Assembly: GCF_028640845.1 (NCBI RefSeq)
Contig: NC_080541.1
Coordinates: forward strand, 6,788,935-6,852,934
Length of the DNA: 64,000 nucleotides
Source: Ahaetulla prasina
Taxonomy: Eukaryota > Chordata > Lepidosauria > Squamata > Colubridae
Reading direction: 5' to 3'
Below the pieces are notes generated by a model that did not search any database, was not told where the DNA came from, and saw nothing but the letters and a program-made list of their open reading frames with translations. Shown one piece after another: positions 8,727 through 19,236 of the stretch; the stretch's first letter is position 1; every line of letters begins with the position of its first letter. Made by a program: the position numbers and the translations under genes.

Positions 8727-10034
8727 CAGGTAGCCCTCGACTTAGGACCGCAACGGGGCCGAAAATTTCTGTCGCTAAACGAGACGGTTGTTCAGTGAGT
8801 TTTACCCCCATTTTACGACCTTTCTTGCCACAGTTGTTAAATGAATCGTTGCAGTCCTTAAATTAGTAACATGGGTTGTTAGGTGAATCTGGCTTCTATC
8901 GGCTTATCAGAAGGTCGCAAAAGAGGATCACATGACCCCGGGACGCGGCAACCATCATAAATACAGGCCAAGCTCCCTGATTTTGATCACGTGACCACAA
9001 GGATTCTGCAAGGGTTGTAAGTATGAATAAAATGTCCCAGAGGTACTTTTTTCAAGAGGCAACTGGACTTTCTGGTTTTTCTTTTGAAGACGTTTCGCTT
9101 CTCATCCAAGAAGCTTCTTCAGCTCTGACTGGATGGTCGGGAACGGAAGGATTTATATTCTTAGATATACGGATGGTGTAGGAGTATGAACGGATTTCCG
9201 GAAAAATTGCAGACTACAGGAACCATGCGCACTTCAGTTTGAGAGAGGCAGGCAACCGGTGGTGGGATTCAAATAATTTAACCACCGGTTCTCTGCCCTA
9301 ATGATCCGCTGGGTGGGCGTGGCCATGGTGGGTGTGACCAGGGGGTGCGACAGGCAGCTCTTGGCCTCCTGCACCTCCCGGGAGCCCCTTGCGTCCTGTT
9401 TTGGGCCTAGTAGGTCTTCTTGTAGCCTCCTGGGAGCAAAAACAAGCTGCAGGGGGTTCGGTGCACCCCCTTGCGTCCTGTTTTGGGCCTAGTAGGCCTT
9501 CCTGCAGCCTCCTGGGAGCAAAAACAGGGCATGGGGGGACAGAGAGGGAGGGGCCGGTCAGCAATTTAACAACAGGTTCACCCGAACCGGCCTGAACCGG
9601 CCTGTATCCCTCCAGTGCTGACAACACAAATTCACCCGCCAACAGCCTTTATCTGTCTTCAACAGCAAAGGGACACAGGACAGAAAGAAATCCTGCAGCC
9701 AAGAAAGCTCCACACCCATTTGCACTACTCAGGTGACCCCGAGGACACAGATAAACCTCCAAGTGGCCTCAACAACCCTCTAAACAGGATGCAAATGACC
9801 AGCTGTCTGCAAATCCTTCCATTCTCCACCATCCAGTCAGAGCTGAAGAAGCTTCTTGGAGGACAAGAGAAACGTCTTCAAAGAAAAAGTCCAGTTGCCT
9901 CTTGAAAAAGCACCTTTGGGACAACCATGACCTGGATGACGGAGAATTTTATGAAAAAATGTCATAATTCGCTTCTTTCAGTGCCATTGTAGCTCTGTGG
10001 TCATTAAATGAATGATTTTAAGTCGAGGACCAAC
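8727..10034. mobile_element. mariner-type MITE (family M) split by insertions
   Basis: Left half 8727-9035 begins CAGGTAGCCCTCGACTTAGG. The right half (about 9958-10034) resumes with TTCAGTGCCATTGTAGCTC and ends near AAGTCGAGGACC. The intervening 0.9 kb is the foldback repeat and the hAT-like unit listed separately. Confidence 0.65.
9040..9955. repeat. foldback dispersed repeat with inner hAT-like unit
   Basis: Outer arms are inverted: TTCAAGAGGCAACTGGAC at about 9050 and GTCCAGTTGCCTCTTGAA at about 9889. Both carry AAGAAGCTTCTTCAGCTCTG or its complement. The same repeat recurs at 27362, 53985 and 60466. I do not recognise the family; a Penelope-like or LINE origin is possible. Between the arms, 9256-9618 is a GC-rich unit with GGTGGTGGGATTCAA and CCGAACCGG motifs shared with hAT family H2. 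Confidence 0.6.
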
Positions 10035-10061
10035 GAAAAAATGGAATATTGGTAAGTAGTG

Positions 10062-10316
10062 GGTTTTTTTTTTATTTTGTCACAACAGTATACACAAACA
10101 TTGACATAAAACAACAACACATCAAATAAACATATATATAAGCAAAAGTATGCAGCAACTATATTAATTTGATATAATGAAAGGGAACAATAGGACAGGA
10201 ACGGTAGGCATGTTTGTGCTCTTATGCACGCCCCTTACACTCCTCTTAGGAATGGGGTGAGGTCAATAGTAGACAGTTTTTGGTTGAAGTTTTTGGGATT
10301 TTGAGAAGAGACCACA
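10062..10316 (-). mobile_element. 3' end of L2/CR1-type LINE
   Basis: Antisense 3' end of the LINE whose coding part is at 31335. On the minus strand it matches its terminal region (AACTGTCTACTATTGACCTC) and ends in the TTGTGACAAAAT type of tail. Heavily 5'-truncated. Confidence 0.75.
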
Positions 10317-10432
10317 GAGTCAACTTGAAGAGTTGTGGGCTTCAACTCCCAGAGTTGAAATCCCCTTACTGGTGGGGAATTCTGAGAGTTGAGGTCCACA
10401 AGTCTTAAAGTTGCCAAAGTTGGACATTCCTG
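10317..10432. mobile_element. degenerate hAT MITE (family H1)
   Basis: Inverted arms CTTCAACTCCCAGAG and GAGTTGAGGTCCACAAGTCTT are recognisable; the left terminus is missing. Confidence 0.6.
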
Positions 10433-10645
10433 GTTTAGAATGATCCTGAACCATTGAAGCTTTGGGCCAGACCTTCTCTCTCAGCCTCTGAGTCATCTTC
10501 TAAGCTTCTCGTGGTTGGGAAAAATCGGAGAAATTTATCCTTGGCAGCAATCTAAGAAATTAAAAATTGTAATTTCGGTTGGAGCCATAATCCCAAAACT
10601 ATAAGCAAGGTCTTTGAACTGGGCAACATCTGGCTGGTTTAGATG

Positions 10646-10722
10646 TAGGGGTCTCCAACCTTGACAACTTTAAGACTTGTGGACTTCAACTCCCAGAATT
10701 CCTCAGCCAGCAAAGCTTTAGA
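10646..10722. mobile_element. half hAT MITE (family H1)
   Basis: Left arm only (GGGGTCTCCAACCTTGACAA to CAGCCAGCAAAGC), directly followed by a complete copy. Confidence 0.65.
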
Positions 10723-10723
10723 A

Positions 10724-10829
10724 CAGGGGTCTCCAATCTTGGCAACTTTAAGACTTGTGGACTTCAACTCCCAGAATTCTGGGATTTGAAGTCCACAAGT
10801 CTTAAAGTTGACAAGGTTAGAGACTCCTG
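10724..10829. mobile_element. palindromic hAT MITE (family H1)
   Basis: Complete inverted repeat CAGGGGTCTCC ... GAGACTCCTG. Flanks CTTTAGAA / GTTTAGAG agree at 6 of 8 positions. Adjacent half-copy at 10646-10722. Confidence 0.75.
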
Positions 10830-10879
10830 GTTTAGAGCAAATATTTGGGATCAGACAACCCACCAAAAAGCCTATTTTT

Positions 10880-11400
10880 TTTCCAACCATCATTTTCTTT
10901 CTGTAGTATATTTCATGGGAGGGGAGAGTTGTAAAGGTTGTTGTTTCTTTTTCAGCATAATCTCGATTTATCTTTGCTCCAGATTCTCAAAATGGCATGC
11001 CTAATAAAGTGATTTCTAAAACCAACATTAATCCTGACCTCATTGTACCATCGATATGCATGCCATCCACATCTGAAATCGTGACCCTCTAAATCTAATA
11101 ATCGTGTATCTCTCAACATCACCCATTATTTCTAACCAAACAAGGCAAGAGGCTGCAAAATGTAATTTGAAATCTGGCAGGGCTAAGCATCCCCTCTCTC
11201 TTCAGCATCACGCAAAGTCTTATATTTAATTTTGCTTGCCAGATAAACTTAAATATTTCTTTCTGCTATTGTTTAAAGGATGGATCTGTACTCAAAACAG
11301 ATATTGTTTGGAATAAAAATAACATTCTTGGGAATCTGTTCATTTTTATTATGGAAATTCTTCCCAATAGAAAAAATTGTAATTTATCTCATCTAGAGAT
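10880..11400 (-). pseudogene. L1 ORF2 fragment (post-RT region)
   Basis: The minus strand translates in pieces to L1 ORF2-like peptides, for example KYKTLRDAEERGGM followed by a region resembling the L1 LPDF...YY segment, then a tryptophan-rich stretch. It has several frameshifts and stops. It appears to be a decayed L1 body and not a host gene. Confidence 0.55.
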
Positions 11401-11598
11401 ATATATATATTTTTACTTGCATGCCATGTTTTGATGTAATTCTTCTCATAAAGCATGCAATTCATGTTAAGGTAATCCCTAAAAGTTTTTATTCTTTTCT
11501 CAACCTTAAGCCTCATTTTACTCATCAATTCAAACTGATGTGTTGCTCCACGTTTTTAGTTAATGTAGCTTGTGGTGGTACAATGTGCATTTTTAAAA

Positions 11599-11735
11599 AT
11601 CCAGTTAAGTATAAATTGAGCCTTAGTGCAATAGGAAAATACTGATAATTTTTCCAAAAGTATTAGCAGAATTCTCGTGAAAGCCACTGAGGCACAGAAC
11701 TGTAACAAACAATATTTAGAAATATAGAGAATAGA
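11599..11735. repeat. segment duplicated at 14878-15020
   Basis: Runs from AATCCAGTTAAGTATAAATT to AGAAATATAGAGAATAGAAT and is repeated almost exactly 3.3 kb downstream, with one visible substitution. See the finding on the scrambled region. Confidence 0.85.
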
Positions 11736-12142
11736 ATAGAATAGAATAGAATAGAATAGAATAGAATAGAATAGAATAGAATAGAATAGAATTAGAATAG
11801 AATAATAAAATATGGAATGGAAGGGAAGGGGATGGGATGGGATGGGATGGGATGGGATGGAATAGAATAGAATAGAATAGAATAGAATAGAATAGAATAG
11901 AATAGAATAGAATAGAATAGAATAGAATAGAATAGAATAGAATAGAATAGAATAGAATAGAATAGAATAGAATAGAATAGAATAGAATAGAATAGAATGG
12001 AATGGAATGGAATGGAATGGAATGGAATAGAATAATAAAATATGGAATGGAAGGGGATGGGATGGGATAGAATAGAATAGAATAGAATAGAATAGAATAG
12101 AATAGAATAGAATAGAATAGAATAGAATAGAATAGAATAGAA
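11730..12142. repeat. AATAG / GGAAT / GGGAT pentamer array
   Basis: Long AATAG array with embedded GATGG blocks. The interruption AATAATAAAATATGGAATGG appears twice (about 11803 and 12031), so a several-hundred-base segment of the array was probably itself duplicated. Confidence 0.95.
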
Positions 12143-12210
12143 GCTGGAAGGGACCTTAGAGGTGTTCAAGTCCAGCCCCCTGCTCAAGCAGGAGAACTAT
12201 TTCAGATAAG
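12143..12210 (-). mobile_element. CR1 LINE 3' terminal fragment
   Basis: GAAGCTGGAAGGGACCTTAGAGG and the following CCCCCTGCTCAAGCAGGAGA are the antisense extreme 3' end of CR1 as in the copy at 22935. Confidence 0.7.
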
Positions 12211-12339
12211 TGGCTGTCAAGACCACTTAGAAGAGTAAAGTTAGGACTTAGGAGAGTTCAGGAGTTCAGGAGTAAAAATGAGCTTGTTGCTCTCCATGGA
12301 TAAAATCAGTCAATGTGAATCTCTATTGTCCCTTTGTTA

Positions 12340-12480
12340 ATTTATGTTATGGGCGGGAACATTTGGCATAAACCTGGAGTTGAAGGTTGCCTGATGAATT
12401 CAGTAAGTACGATATATGTTGGGAGTAAAGTTTCCATGAGAATAAACGGAAAATTTACAAAAGAATACCGTCCGCAGAGA
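12340..12480 (+). pseudogene. LINE reverse-transcriptase fragment
   Basis: The frame SKVSMRINGKFTKEYRPQR resembles the stretch just before the RQGCPLSP box of LINE reverse transcriptases. The flanks do not continue the domain. Clade uncertain. Confidence 0.4.
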
Positions 12481-12590
12481 GTAAGCAGAATAATGTCAGG
12501 TCTCCTTGGCAGTTTAATAAATTTGGGGGCAAATTTAGAAGTTTAGGGGGCAATTTAGGGGACAATTAGAAATTTGGGGGCAAACTTAGA

Positions 12591-12628
12591 AGCCACCAGA
12601 GGGCCCTTAGAAGGGCCCTCTGGTGGCT
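12591..12628. repeat. perfect 18-bp palindrome at a SINE head
   Basis: AGCCACCAGAGGGCCCTT and its exact complement are separated by AG. The right arm is the 5' start of the adjacent SINE, so the left arm is a reversed copy of that start. Confidence 0.85.
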
Positions 12629-12857
12629 CAGGCTGCTAAGACAGTCTGTTATTAACACAGCTGCTTGCAATTTCTGCAAGTTCAAGTCCCACCAGGTCCA
12701 AGGTTGACTCAGCCTTCCATCCTTTATAAGGTAGGTAAAATGAGGACCCAGATTGTTGGGGGCAATAAGTTGACTTTGAATATAATATAATATATATAGT
12801 GTAAGCCACCCTGAGTCTTCGGAGAAGGGCGGGATATAAATGCAATTAAAAAAAAAA
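12609..12857 (+). mobile_element. tRNA-derived SINE (long type) with L2-like tail
   Basis: Head CTCTGGTGGCTCAGGCTGC (A box), GTTCAAGTCCCACCAGG (B box), body GACCCAGATTGTTGGGGGC, and 3' end CACCCTGAGTCTTCGGAGAA then GGCGGGATATAAATGCAA. The 3' end resembles the L2 tail in this window, which fits mobilisation by the L2 machinery (inference). Confidence 0.8.
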
Positions 12858-12990
12858 GTGCATGGTGAAGATCCAAGACGTTTTGTATGCAGATGAGAAA
12901 GTGACGTCGGCCGAGAACCCAAAGGATTTGCAGCAAATCTTTGATGGATTGTACGATGCAACAGGGAGGATGGAACTGAAAATTAAGGCA
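12858..12990 (+). pseudogene. RTE-like reverse-transcriptase fragment
   Basis: The short open frame contains VLYADEKVTSAENPKDLQQI, a degenerate version of the YADD box and its downstream helix. A relative in inverted orientation is found at 14230-14345 and 15430-15545. Clade inferred from pattern only. Confidence 0.5.
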
Positions 12991-13670
12991 CTGAACATGA
13001 AGGCAGGGGGAGATTTCCGGTATCCCCTGCCTCCAGTGTCCGAATCCGGCCGCCTCCGAGGCCCTTAGGGGCCAGGTGTTCGAAAAGGACACCTGCCGCA
13101 CAGACGGCTCGCCAGGGTCTCCCAGCCGACATACAGGACTGGGGGACCCGATGCTGGCGCGTCCTAGGCTCGGAGGGTTCGGAGGCCTCAGGCGCGGCCA
13201 TTATTTTGGTCGCCTGGGCGCTGTGCCCGGTGACACGGGGCTTTGGATTTATAATTGCAGCAGCCTGGTGGCGAACAGGAGCGGAGAAGAATTGAGGAAG
13301 GAGAAGGAAGGAGATATCGGCAAATGTGGTGGAGTGCTCCGGTGCGGGGGTTTCTCTCCCTGCGACTGGAAGGAGCACGAATCACTGGAGAGAGGAGAAC
13401 TTAAAATAACAAGATTACGGTTTTGTGGAGCTCTGGAGAGAAGAGGTGATGGAGAAATTTAGGAGGGAGGTTTGAGGCCCCCCTCCTCTGAGGAACAATG
13501 GTGGCGTCCAGCTTCCGCCTTCACTATGAGAATCTTGATGACATCACTTCCCTTGACTTCCTGGTTGACTAACTGTACTCTGGACTCGTTGCTCCTGTGA
13601 GTGCCCCTGGTGGATCCGGAGGAAATTACAAGGATACTGTGCTTGCCTGAGGATTTTAAAAATTTTTTAA
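12990..13670 (+). mobile_element. L1 5' UTR-like region
   Basis: GC-rich sequence starting near ATGAAGGCAGGGGGAGATTT and leading directly into an L1 ORF1 start. Part of it (13395-13660) is repeated at 14617-14875. Assigned as 5' UTR from its position only. Confidence 0.5.
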
Positions 13671-14127
13671 ATGGCAAAGGTCAGAGACCAACTGCTGGAG
13701 AAATGGAGAATTTTGGAAAAGTTATCTAATATGGACAAGAAACTGGATGAAATAAGAGCAGAAATTGTGACTATCCAAAAGGATTTTAAAGGACACTCAA
13801 CAAGTCTCAGCAGAAAACAAGCAGAAAGTGGAAGGTCTGGAGGGAGATGCGGGCAGTGCAGAAAGAGAGAGGCGACAGGCAATGCTGTGCTTGGACTACA
13901 GATGGATAAAATGTCTTATTTCCTTAGGTTTCAAAATCTGGAAGAAGTGGACCAAGAAGACTTGAGAGATGTTGTGACTAAACTGTTGGGAGAATTTCTT
14001 GGGAGAGGTGTTGACTTTATGAATTGGGATGTGGATCGAGCTTATAGAGTTAATTCAAAATATGCACGCACGCATGCAGTTCCTAGAGAGGTTCATGTCA
14101 AATTTGTGAGAAGATTGCAGACTCTCT
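13671..14127 (+). pseudogene. L1 ORF1 N-terminal part, truncated
   Basis: ATG at 13671 opens a frame with an N-terminal coiled coil (EKWRILEKLSNMDKKLDEI ...) and then an RRM-like core (MSYFLRFQNLEEVDQEDL, DVDRAYRVNS, EVHVKFVRR), the order seen in L1 ORF1 proteins, which bind RNA and coat the retrotransposon RNP. After about residue 152 the frame runs into unrelated inverted RTE-like sequence, so the RNA-binding C-terminal domain is missing. Residues 1-60 are repeated in the copy starting at 14417. Confidence 0.7.
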
Positions 14128-14400
14128 CTCTCCTTCACACCAATCTTGACCTCTGGTGCCCACCTAGATTTACCCCTGCAGTTTTCTTGGCAAGACTTTT
14201 AAGAAATAGTAAATCCTTCTCTTCTAGACCTTCAGTTCCATTCTCCACGTTGCATCATACAGTCGATCAAATATTTGCTGCAAATCACTTGGCTTCTCAG
14301 CCAACAACACGTCTCATCGGCATACAAAAGCCTACGGGCATTATTCGCCACACCTCTAATATCACCACCACGAGCATTTGTTACAAGCATGCCTCAGGAT
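14128..14400 (-). repeat. inverted RTE-like segment, copy 1
   Basis: Minus strand is related to 12860-12990 (TGCAGCAAATATTTGATCG, TGTATGATGCAACGTGGAG). The same block recurs at 15346-15600. Confidence 0.65.
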
Positions 14401-14616
14401 TTTAAAAATTTTTTAAATGGCAAAGGTCAGAGACCAACTGCTGGAGAAATGGAGAATTTTGGAAAAGTTATCTAATATGGACAAGAAACTGGATGAAATA
14501 AGAGCAGAAATTGTGACTATCCAAAAGGATTTTAAAGGACACTCAACAAGTCTCAGCAGAAAACAAGCAGAAAGTGGAAGGTCTGGAGGGAGAGATCGGG
14601 CAGTGCAGAAAGAGAG
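14395..14616 (+). repeat. second copy of the L1 ORF1 start
   Basis: Near-identical to 13641-13850, again from the ATTTTAAAAATTTTTTAAATGG leader, but it breaks off at GGGAGAGATCGGGCAGTGC. Confidence 0.9.
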
Positions 14617-14875
14617 GAGAACTTAAAATAACAAGATTACGGTTTTGTGGAGCTCTGGAGAAGAGGTGATGGAGAAATTTAGGAGGGAGGTTTGAGGCCC
14701 CCCTCCTCTGAGAACAATGGTGGCGTCCAGCTTCCGCCTTCACTATGAGAATCTTGATGACATCACTTCCCTTGACTTCCTGGTTGACTAACTGTACTCT
14801 GGACTCGTTGCTCCTGTGAGTGCCCCTGGTGGATCCGGAGGAAATTACAAGGATACTGTGCTTGCCTGAGGATTT
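14617..14875 (+). repeat. second copy of 13395-13660
   Basis: Same sequence from GAGAACTTAAAATAACAAG to CTTGCCTGAGGATTTTAAAA, with a few single-base gaps. It now lies downstream of the ORF1 start copy, the reverse of the original order. Confidence 0.9.
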
Positions 14876-15020
14876 TAAAATCCAGTTAAGTATAAATTGA
14901 GCCTTAGTGCAATAGGACAATACTGATAATTTTTCCAAAAGTATTAGCAGAATTCTCGTGAAAGCCACTGAGGCACAGAACTGTAACAAACAATATTTAG
15001 AAATATAGAGAATAGAATAA
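14876..15020. repeat. second copy of 11599-11735
   Basis: Fused to the previous block at the shared string TTTTAAAA(AT)CCAGTTAAG. Ends in AGAATAGAATAATAAAA. Confidence 0.9.
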
Positions 15021-15256
15021 TAAAAAACATGAAGGCAGGGGAAAGGGAAATTTGCTTACATAAAAGGGAATAACAAAGATGGATTCGTATGTATGTCATT
15101 TTTAAACAATAATATATCGCCTTGTGAGTGAGATGGAACGGTTGATAAATATTTTAATAAAGAAATATTAAACATGCAGTTAAAGACATGGAGGTCAGAA
15201 TTAATTTAAAAGTTGGCAACCTTACAATTTAGTCACAAATGAGATGTTCTTTAAGC
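15021..15256. other. no feature recognised
   Basis: Starts with ACATGAAGGCAGGGG, also seen at 12997, then AT-rich sequence without a recognised frame. Confidence 0.35.
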
Positions 15257-15272
15257 TTGTGAGAAGATTGCA

Positions 15273-15317
<45 letters not shown>

Positions 15318-15345
15318 CCTCCCTCCCTCTCTCTTTCTCTCCTTC
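15257..15345. repeat. (CT)n microsatellite expanded inside a duplicated block
   Basis: Follows GTGAGAAGATTGCAGACTCT. In the other copy (14107-14135) the CT run is only a few units long, so the expansion came after the duplication. Confidence 0.9.
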
Positions 15346-15600
15346 ACACCAATCTTGACCTCTGGTGCCCACCTAGATTTACCCCTGCAGTTTTCTTGGC
15401 AAGACTTTTAAGAAATAGTAAATCCTTCTCTTCTAGACCTTCAGTTCCATTCTCCACGTTGCATCATACAGTCGATCAAATATTTGCTGCAAATCACTTG
15501 GCTTCTCAGCCAACAACACGGTCTCATCAGCATACAAAAGCCTACGGGCATTATTCGCCACACCCCTCTAATATCACCACCACGAGCATGCCTCAGGATT
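15346..15600 (-). repeat. inverted RTE-like segment, copy 2
   Basis: Near-identical to 14128-14400, to the shared end AAGCATGCCTCAGGATTT-like / GAGCATGCCTCAGGATTT. Confidence 0.85.
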
Positions 15601-15774
15601 TCTTAAACTGCCAAGGAGACATCACATCATCTTGCTTGCTCCTGGCACCTGCAGGTTTTTTTGGGTAAGGTTTTTCAAAAGTAGTTTCCCCTTCCCTTGT
15701 TCCTTGGGCTGAGAGAGAGAGAGATGACTGTCCCAAGCCCCTCACCCACCCACCCCACCTTGGTTTTCTGTACA

Positions 15775-15842
15775 AAACAGGCCTGGAACTCAGGGTCTTC
15801 CCATTTTTAACCTGATGCTTTAACCACTCTACCAGACTGGCT
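15775..15842 (-). mobile_element. tRNA-like SINE head
   Basis: On the minus strand: CCAGTCTGGTAGAGTGGTTA and AAGACCCTGAGTTCCAGGCC, resembling A and B boxes of a tRNA-derived SINE. A functional tRNA is unlikely because no cloverleaf closes. Confidence 0.4.
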
Positions 15843-15862
15843 TGGATAGAAGCCCACTAGAT

Positions 15863-15974
15863 CAGGGGTCTCCAACCTTGGTCCCTTTAAGAGTTGTGGA
15901 CTTCAACTCCTGGCTGAGGGACTCTGGGAGTTGAAGTCCACAAGTCTTAAAGGGACCAAGGTTGGAGACCCCTG
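15863..15974. mobile_element. palindromic hAT MITE (family H1)
   Basis: CAGGGGTCTCCAACCTTGG ... GGTTGGAGACCCCTG with target duplication CACTAGAT / CACTAGGT (7 of 8). Confidence 0.9.
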
Positions 15975-16034
15975 CACTAGGTGACAAACACTGGGATTCC
16001 TAAATCTCTACATAACTGTTTCTCAACTTTAGCC

Positions 16035-16468
16035 CAGGGATAGGATTCAGCCAGTTCGAGAGAACCGGATGTTAATTTTAATCTGGTTCGCCGAACCGTT
16101 GTTCCAAGGACTGGCTGACTCCACCACCCAGCCCTCTCCCCTCCCAGGAGTCTCCACATGGCCCGTTTTGAATGTCAGGCAAGTGCAGGGCACACGCGGA
16201 GGCTCTGGGAGGGCAAAAAAGGGCCTACTGGAAGTACTGGAAGTCCAGAAACGGGCCCATTTCCAGCCTCCGGAGGGTCTCTGGAGTGCGGGAGTGGCCG
16301 TTTTTACCCTCCTGGAGGCTCCAGGAAAGCCTCCGGAGCCTGGGGAGGACGAACCCCCACACTCCCATGCTGTGGTGCAGGAGGCTGAGTAGGCCACGCC
16401 CCCATGGCCACGCCCACTCAGCAACCGGGCAGAGAACCAGTTGCTAACATTTTTCAATCCCACTCCTG
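16035..16468. mobile_element. hAT-type non-autonomous element (family H2)
   Basis: Starts CAGGGATAGGATTCAGCC and ends TCAATCCCACTCCTG. It carries the AGAGAACCGG and GAGAACCAGTTGC motifs common to family H2 (17029, 23275, 25507, 28418). Confidence 0.65.
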
Positions 16469-16619
16469 CCGTGGCCCCTTTAAGATTAGGGAATTGAAGT
16501 CCACCCATCTTAAAGAGACAGTGCTCAAAAGCTTTGCTGCCCTCTTGAGCGGGGGCTTGTTCAAAGATCAGATGCCAAAGATCTTCTCACTTTGCTTCAA
16601 TGGATTAAAGGAATCCCAC

Positions 16620-17315
16620 TGTCGTGTCCCCCTCCCCCTCCGACGACCGGGTCTGGGAAGTCTGTATCAAGCGTGGCCATGAAGCCTCTGCAGCTTTGCC
16701 AAATTCCTTTCAGATTTCTCAGGGCAGGCAGGAATCCAAGGTGTGACTTCAGCAAACCAGATGAGACTTTGCTTGACTCAAGGAATGCCAAAAAGCAGGT
16801 CCTTTATATAGGCTGTGGGGTGTGGCTCCATGACTCAGCATTTATCCAGGCCTGCCCCTCCCTTCCTTCTGCTGACGTCGCCTCTCAGATCTCCTCCCAC
16901 TTTAGATTGTCTTCTGCCGTTTGAGAAAGGGAGGGGTCAGAAGGAGTAGGTCCGGGTAATTCCAATCCGTGACTGACTTCCTCTGATGGCTGCGTGTGAG
17001 TGAGGTTTGTTTGTTCATTCCTGACATCCAGTGGTGGGATTCAGCCAGTTCGCACCACTTCGGGAGAACTGGTTGTTAACTCTCTGAGCAGTTTGATGAA
17101 CTGGTTGTTGGAAGAAATCGTTAAGGAAGAGAACCGGTTGTTAAATTATTTGAATCCCACCACTGCTGACATCCCCTCCAGGCATGGGGCCAGGGCTGGG
17201 GGTTGGAGGCATGCCAGGCCGTTCCTCTTCATTATCAGATTCTGAATCTGATAGCAGGCCCGGCAGGAGACGGGAGGGGCCCGGCTGAGGAGAGGAGGGA
17301 GGACGAGGCACAACA
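16620..17315 (-). mobile_element. solo LTR, family 2, with 5-bp target duplication
   Basis: TGTCGTGTCC ... GGCACAACA flanked by the exact duplication CCCAC (16615-16619 and 17316-17320). Minus-strand TATA box near 16803-16810. It is lengthened by the hAT MITE at 17029-17165. No internal retroviral genes. Confidence 0.9.
17029..17165. mobile_element. hAT MITE (family H2) nested in LTR
   Basis: Termini CAGTGGTGGGATTCAGC / TTTGAATCCCACCACTG with exact 8-bp duplication CTGACATC (17021-17028, 17166-17173). Confidence 0.95.
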
Positions 17316-17603
17316 CCCACAATCCAGGGTAACAGAAATGGGAGAGCCAGCCATTTGTGTGGCAGAGCATTCATCAAGAGCAGCTTAGGGGGTAAATATT
17401 CGCCAGAAGTCTTTAGATTATGCTCCATTAATAGCAGGCAATTAAACAGCTGGATGGTCTCTAAAGGCAGCCATCTTTCTTCCCTGGATGATGATAAAAG
17501 AAAGACGCTTGGGTTCCAAGTTAATAGAAAGGCGAGGTTTCAATTTTCAAATAAAAGCATCCAGGAGAAATAACTCCTGGTTGCTTCTTTGATTGTTCTA
17601 AGC
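17316..17603. other. no feature recognised
   Basis: Unique-looking sequence between the LTR and a hAT element. Confidence 0.4.
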
Positions 17604-18109
17604 CAGTGATTCTCAACCTTTATAGTGCTGCGACCCCTTTAATACAATTCCCCACGATGTGGCGACCCCTTTAATACAATTCCCCATGATGTGGCGACCC
17701 CAACCGTAAAATTATTTTCGTTTTGAATTTATGGCGCCTGAAGCCGTATTGGCTAGCGATCTGAGCTGCTTGCGATTGCCTTGAGGACGGAGGCATTAAA
17801 GCGGAGACTCCTCCCCTATTAAGTTTATCGCGCCTGAAGCCAGATTAGGATAGCGATTGGGAGTGATTGCAGCTGGCTTGAGAGGGAGACATCAGAGCAA
17901 AGATTTCTCTCTTTTTTAATTCATCGCGCCTGAAGCCGAATTCGGCTAGCGATTTGAAGAGCCTGCAGCTGGTTTGTGGAGTCAACCATTGGAGCGCGAT
18001 TCTTCGACTCGCAAGTATACTTCCCATATTTCCGATGGTCTTAGGCGACCCCTGGCAAATCGTCATTCGACCCCCAATGGGGTCCCGACCCACAGGTTGA
18101 GAACCGCTG
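17604..18109. mobile_element. SPIN-like hAT transposon, non-autonomous
   Basis: Termini CAGTGATTCTCAACCTTTAT and CACAGGTTGAGAACCGCTG. Inside are TTCCGATGGTCTTAGGCGAC and CGACCCCTTTAATACAATTC. These match what I know of SPIN/Charlie-type hAT ends, a group known for horizontal transfer in tetrapods including squamates. No transposase. Two near-repeats of a GCGCCTGAAGCC unit occur inside. Confidence 0.7.
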
Positions 18110-18672
18110 CTTTAAGGTATGTCCTTTTCTTGGCAGAAAAGATGTTCTTTTAACAGCTGTGTGTCAGTCAAGCAGGAGACTTTCCCAACTCTGACCAAGG
18201 AAAGTTGCATCTGTTGGACTTGAGTCATTGAGCTCCCTGTGATGCCTTACGGAGGCCGCCTAAAGCTGCTGCAAGTGGCGGCTGTAATCTCTCTTTTGAA
18301 TTTATCGCGCCTGAAGCCGTATTGGCTAGCGATTTGAAGAGCCTGCAGCTGGCTTGTGGAGTCAACCATTGGAGGGAGATTCTTCGATTCGCAAGTATAC
18401 TTCTCATATTTCCGATGGTCTTAGGCGACCCCTGGCAAATCGTCATTCGACCCCCAACGGGGTCCCGACCCACAGGTTGAGAACCGCTGCTTTAAGGTAT
18501 GTCCTTTTCTTGGCAGAAAAGATGTTCTTTTAACAGCTGTGTGTCAGTCAAGCAGGAGACTTTCCCAACTCTGACCAAGGAAAGTTGCATCTGTTGGACT
18601 TGAGTCATTGAGCTCCCTGTGATGCCTTACGGAGGCCGCCTAAAGCTGCTGCAAGTGGCGGCTGTAATCTCT
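17910..18672. repeat. 381-bp direct tandem duplication across the SPIN-like end
   Basis: Unit 1 (about 17910-18290) and unit 2 (about 18291-18672) both run from the CGCGCCTGAAGCC block through the SPIN-like right end (18109, 18489) to GCGGCTGTAATCTCTCT. The offset is 380-381 bp throughout with few differences, so the duplication is younger than the transposon insertion. Confidence 0.9.
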
Positions 18673-18719
18673 CTCTTTTAAAAATATCATTGATGTTTAT
18701 TAAGATTTTTTAAAGAATA

Positions 18720-19236
<517 letters not shown>

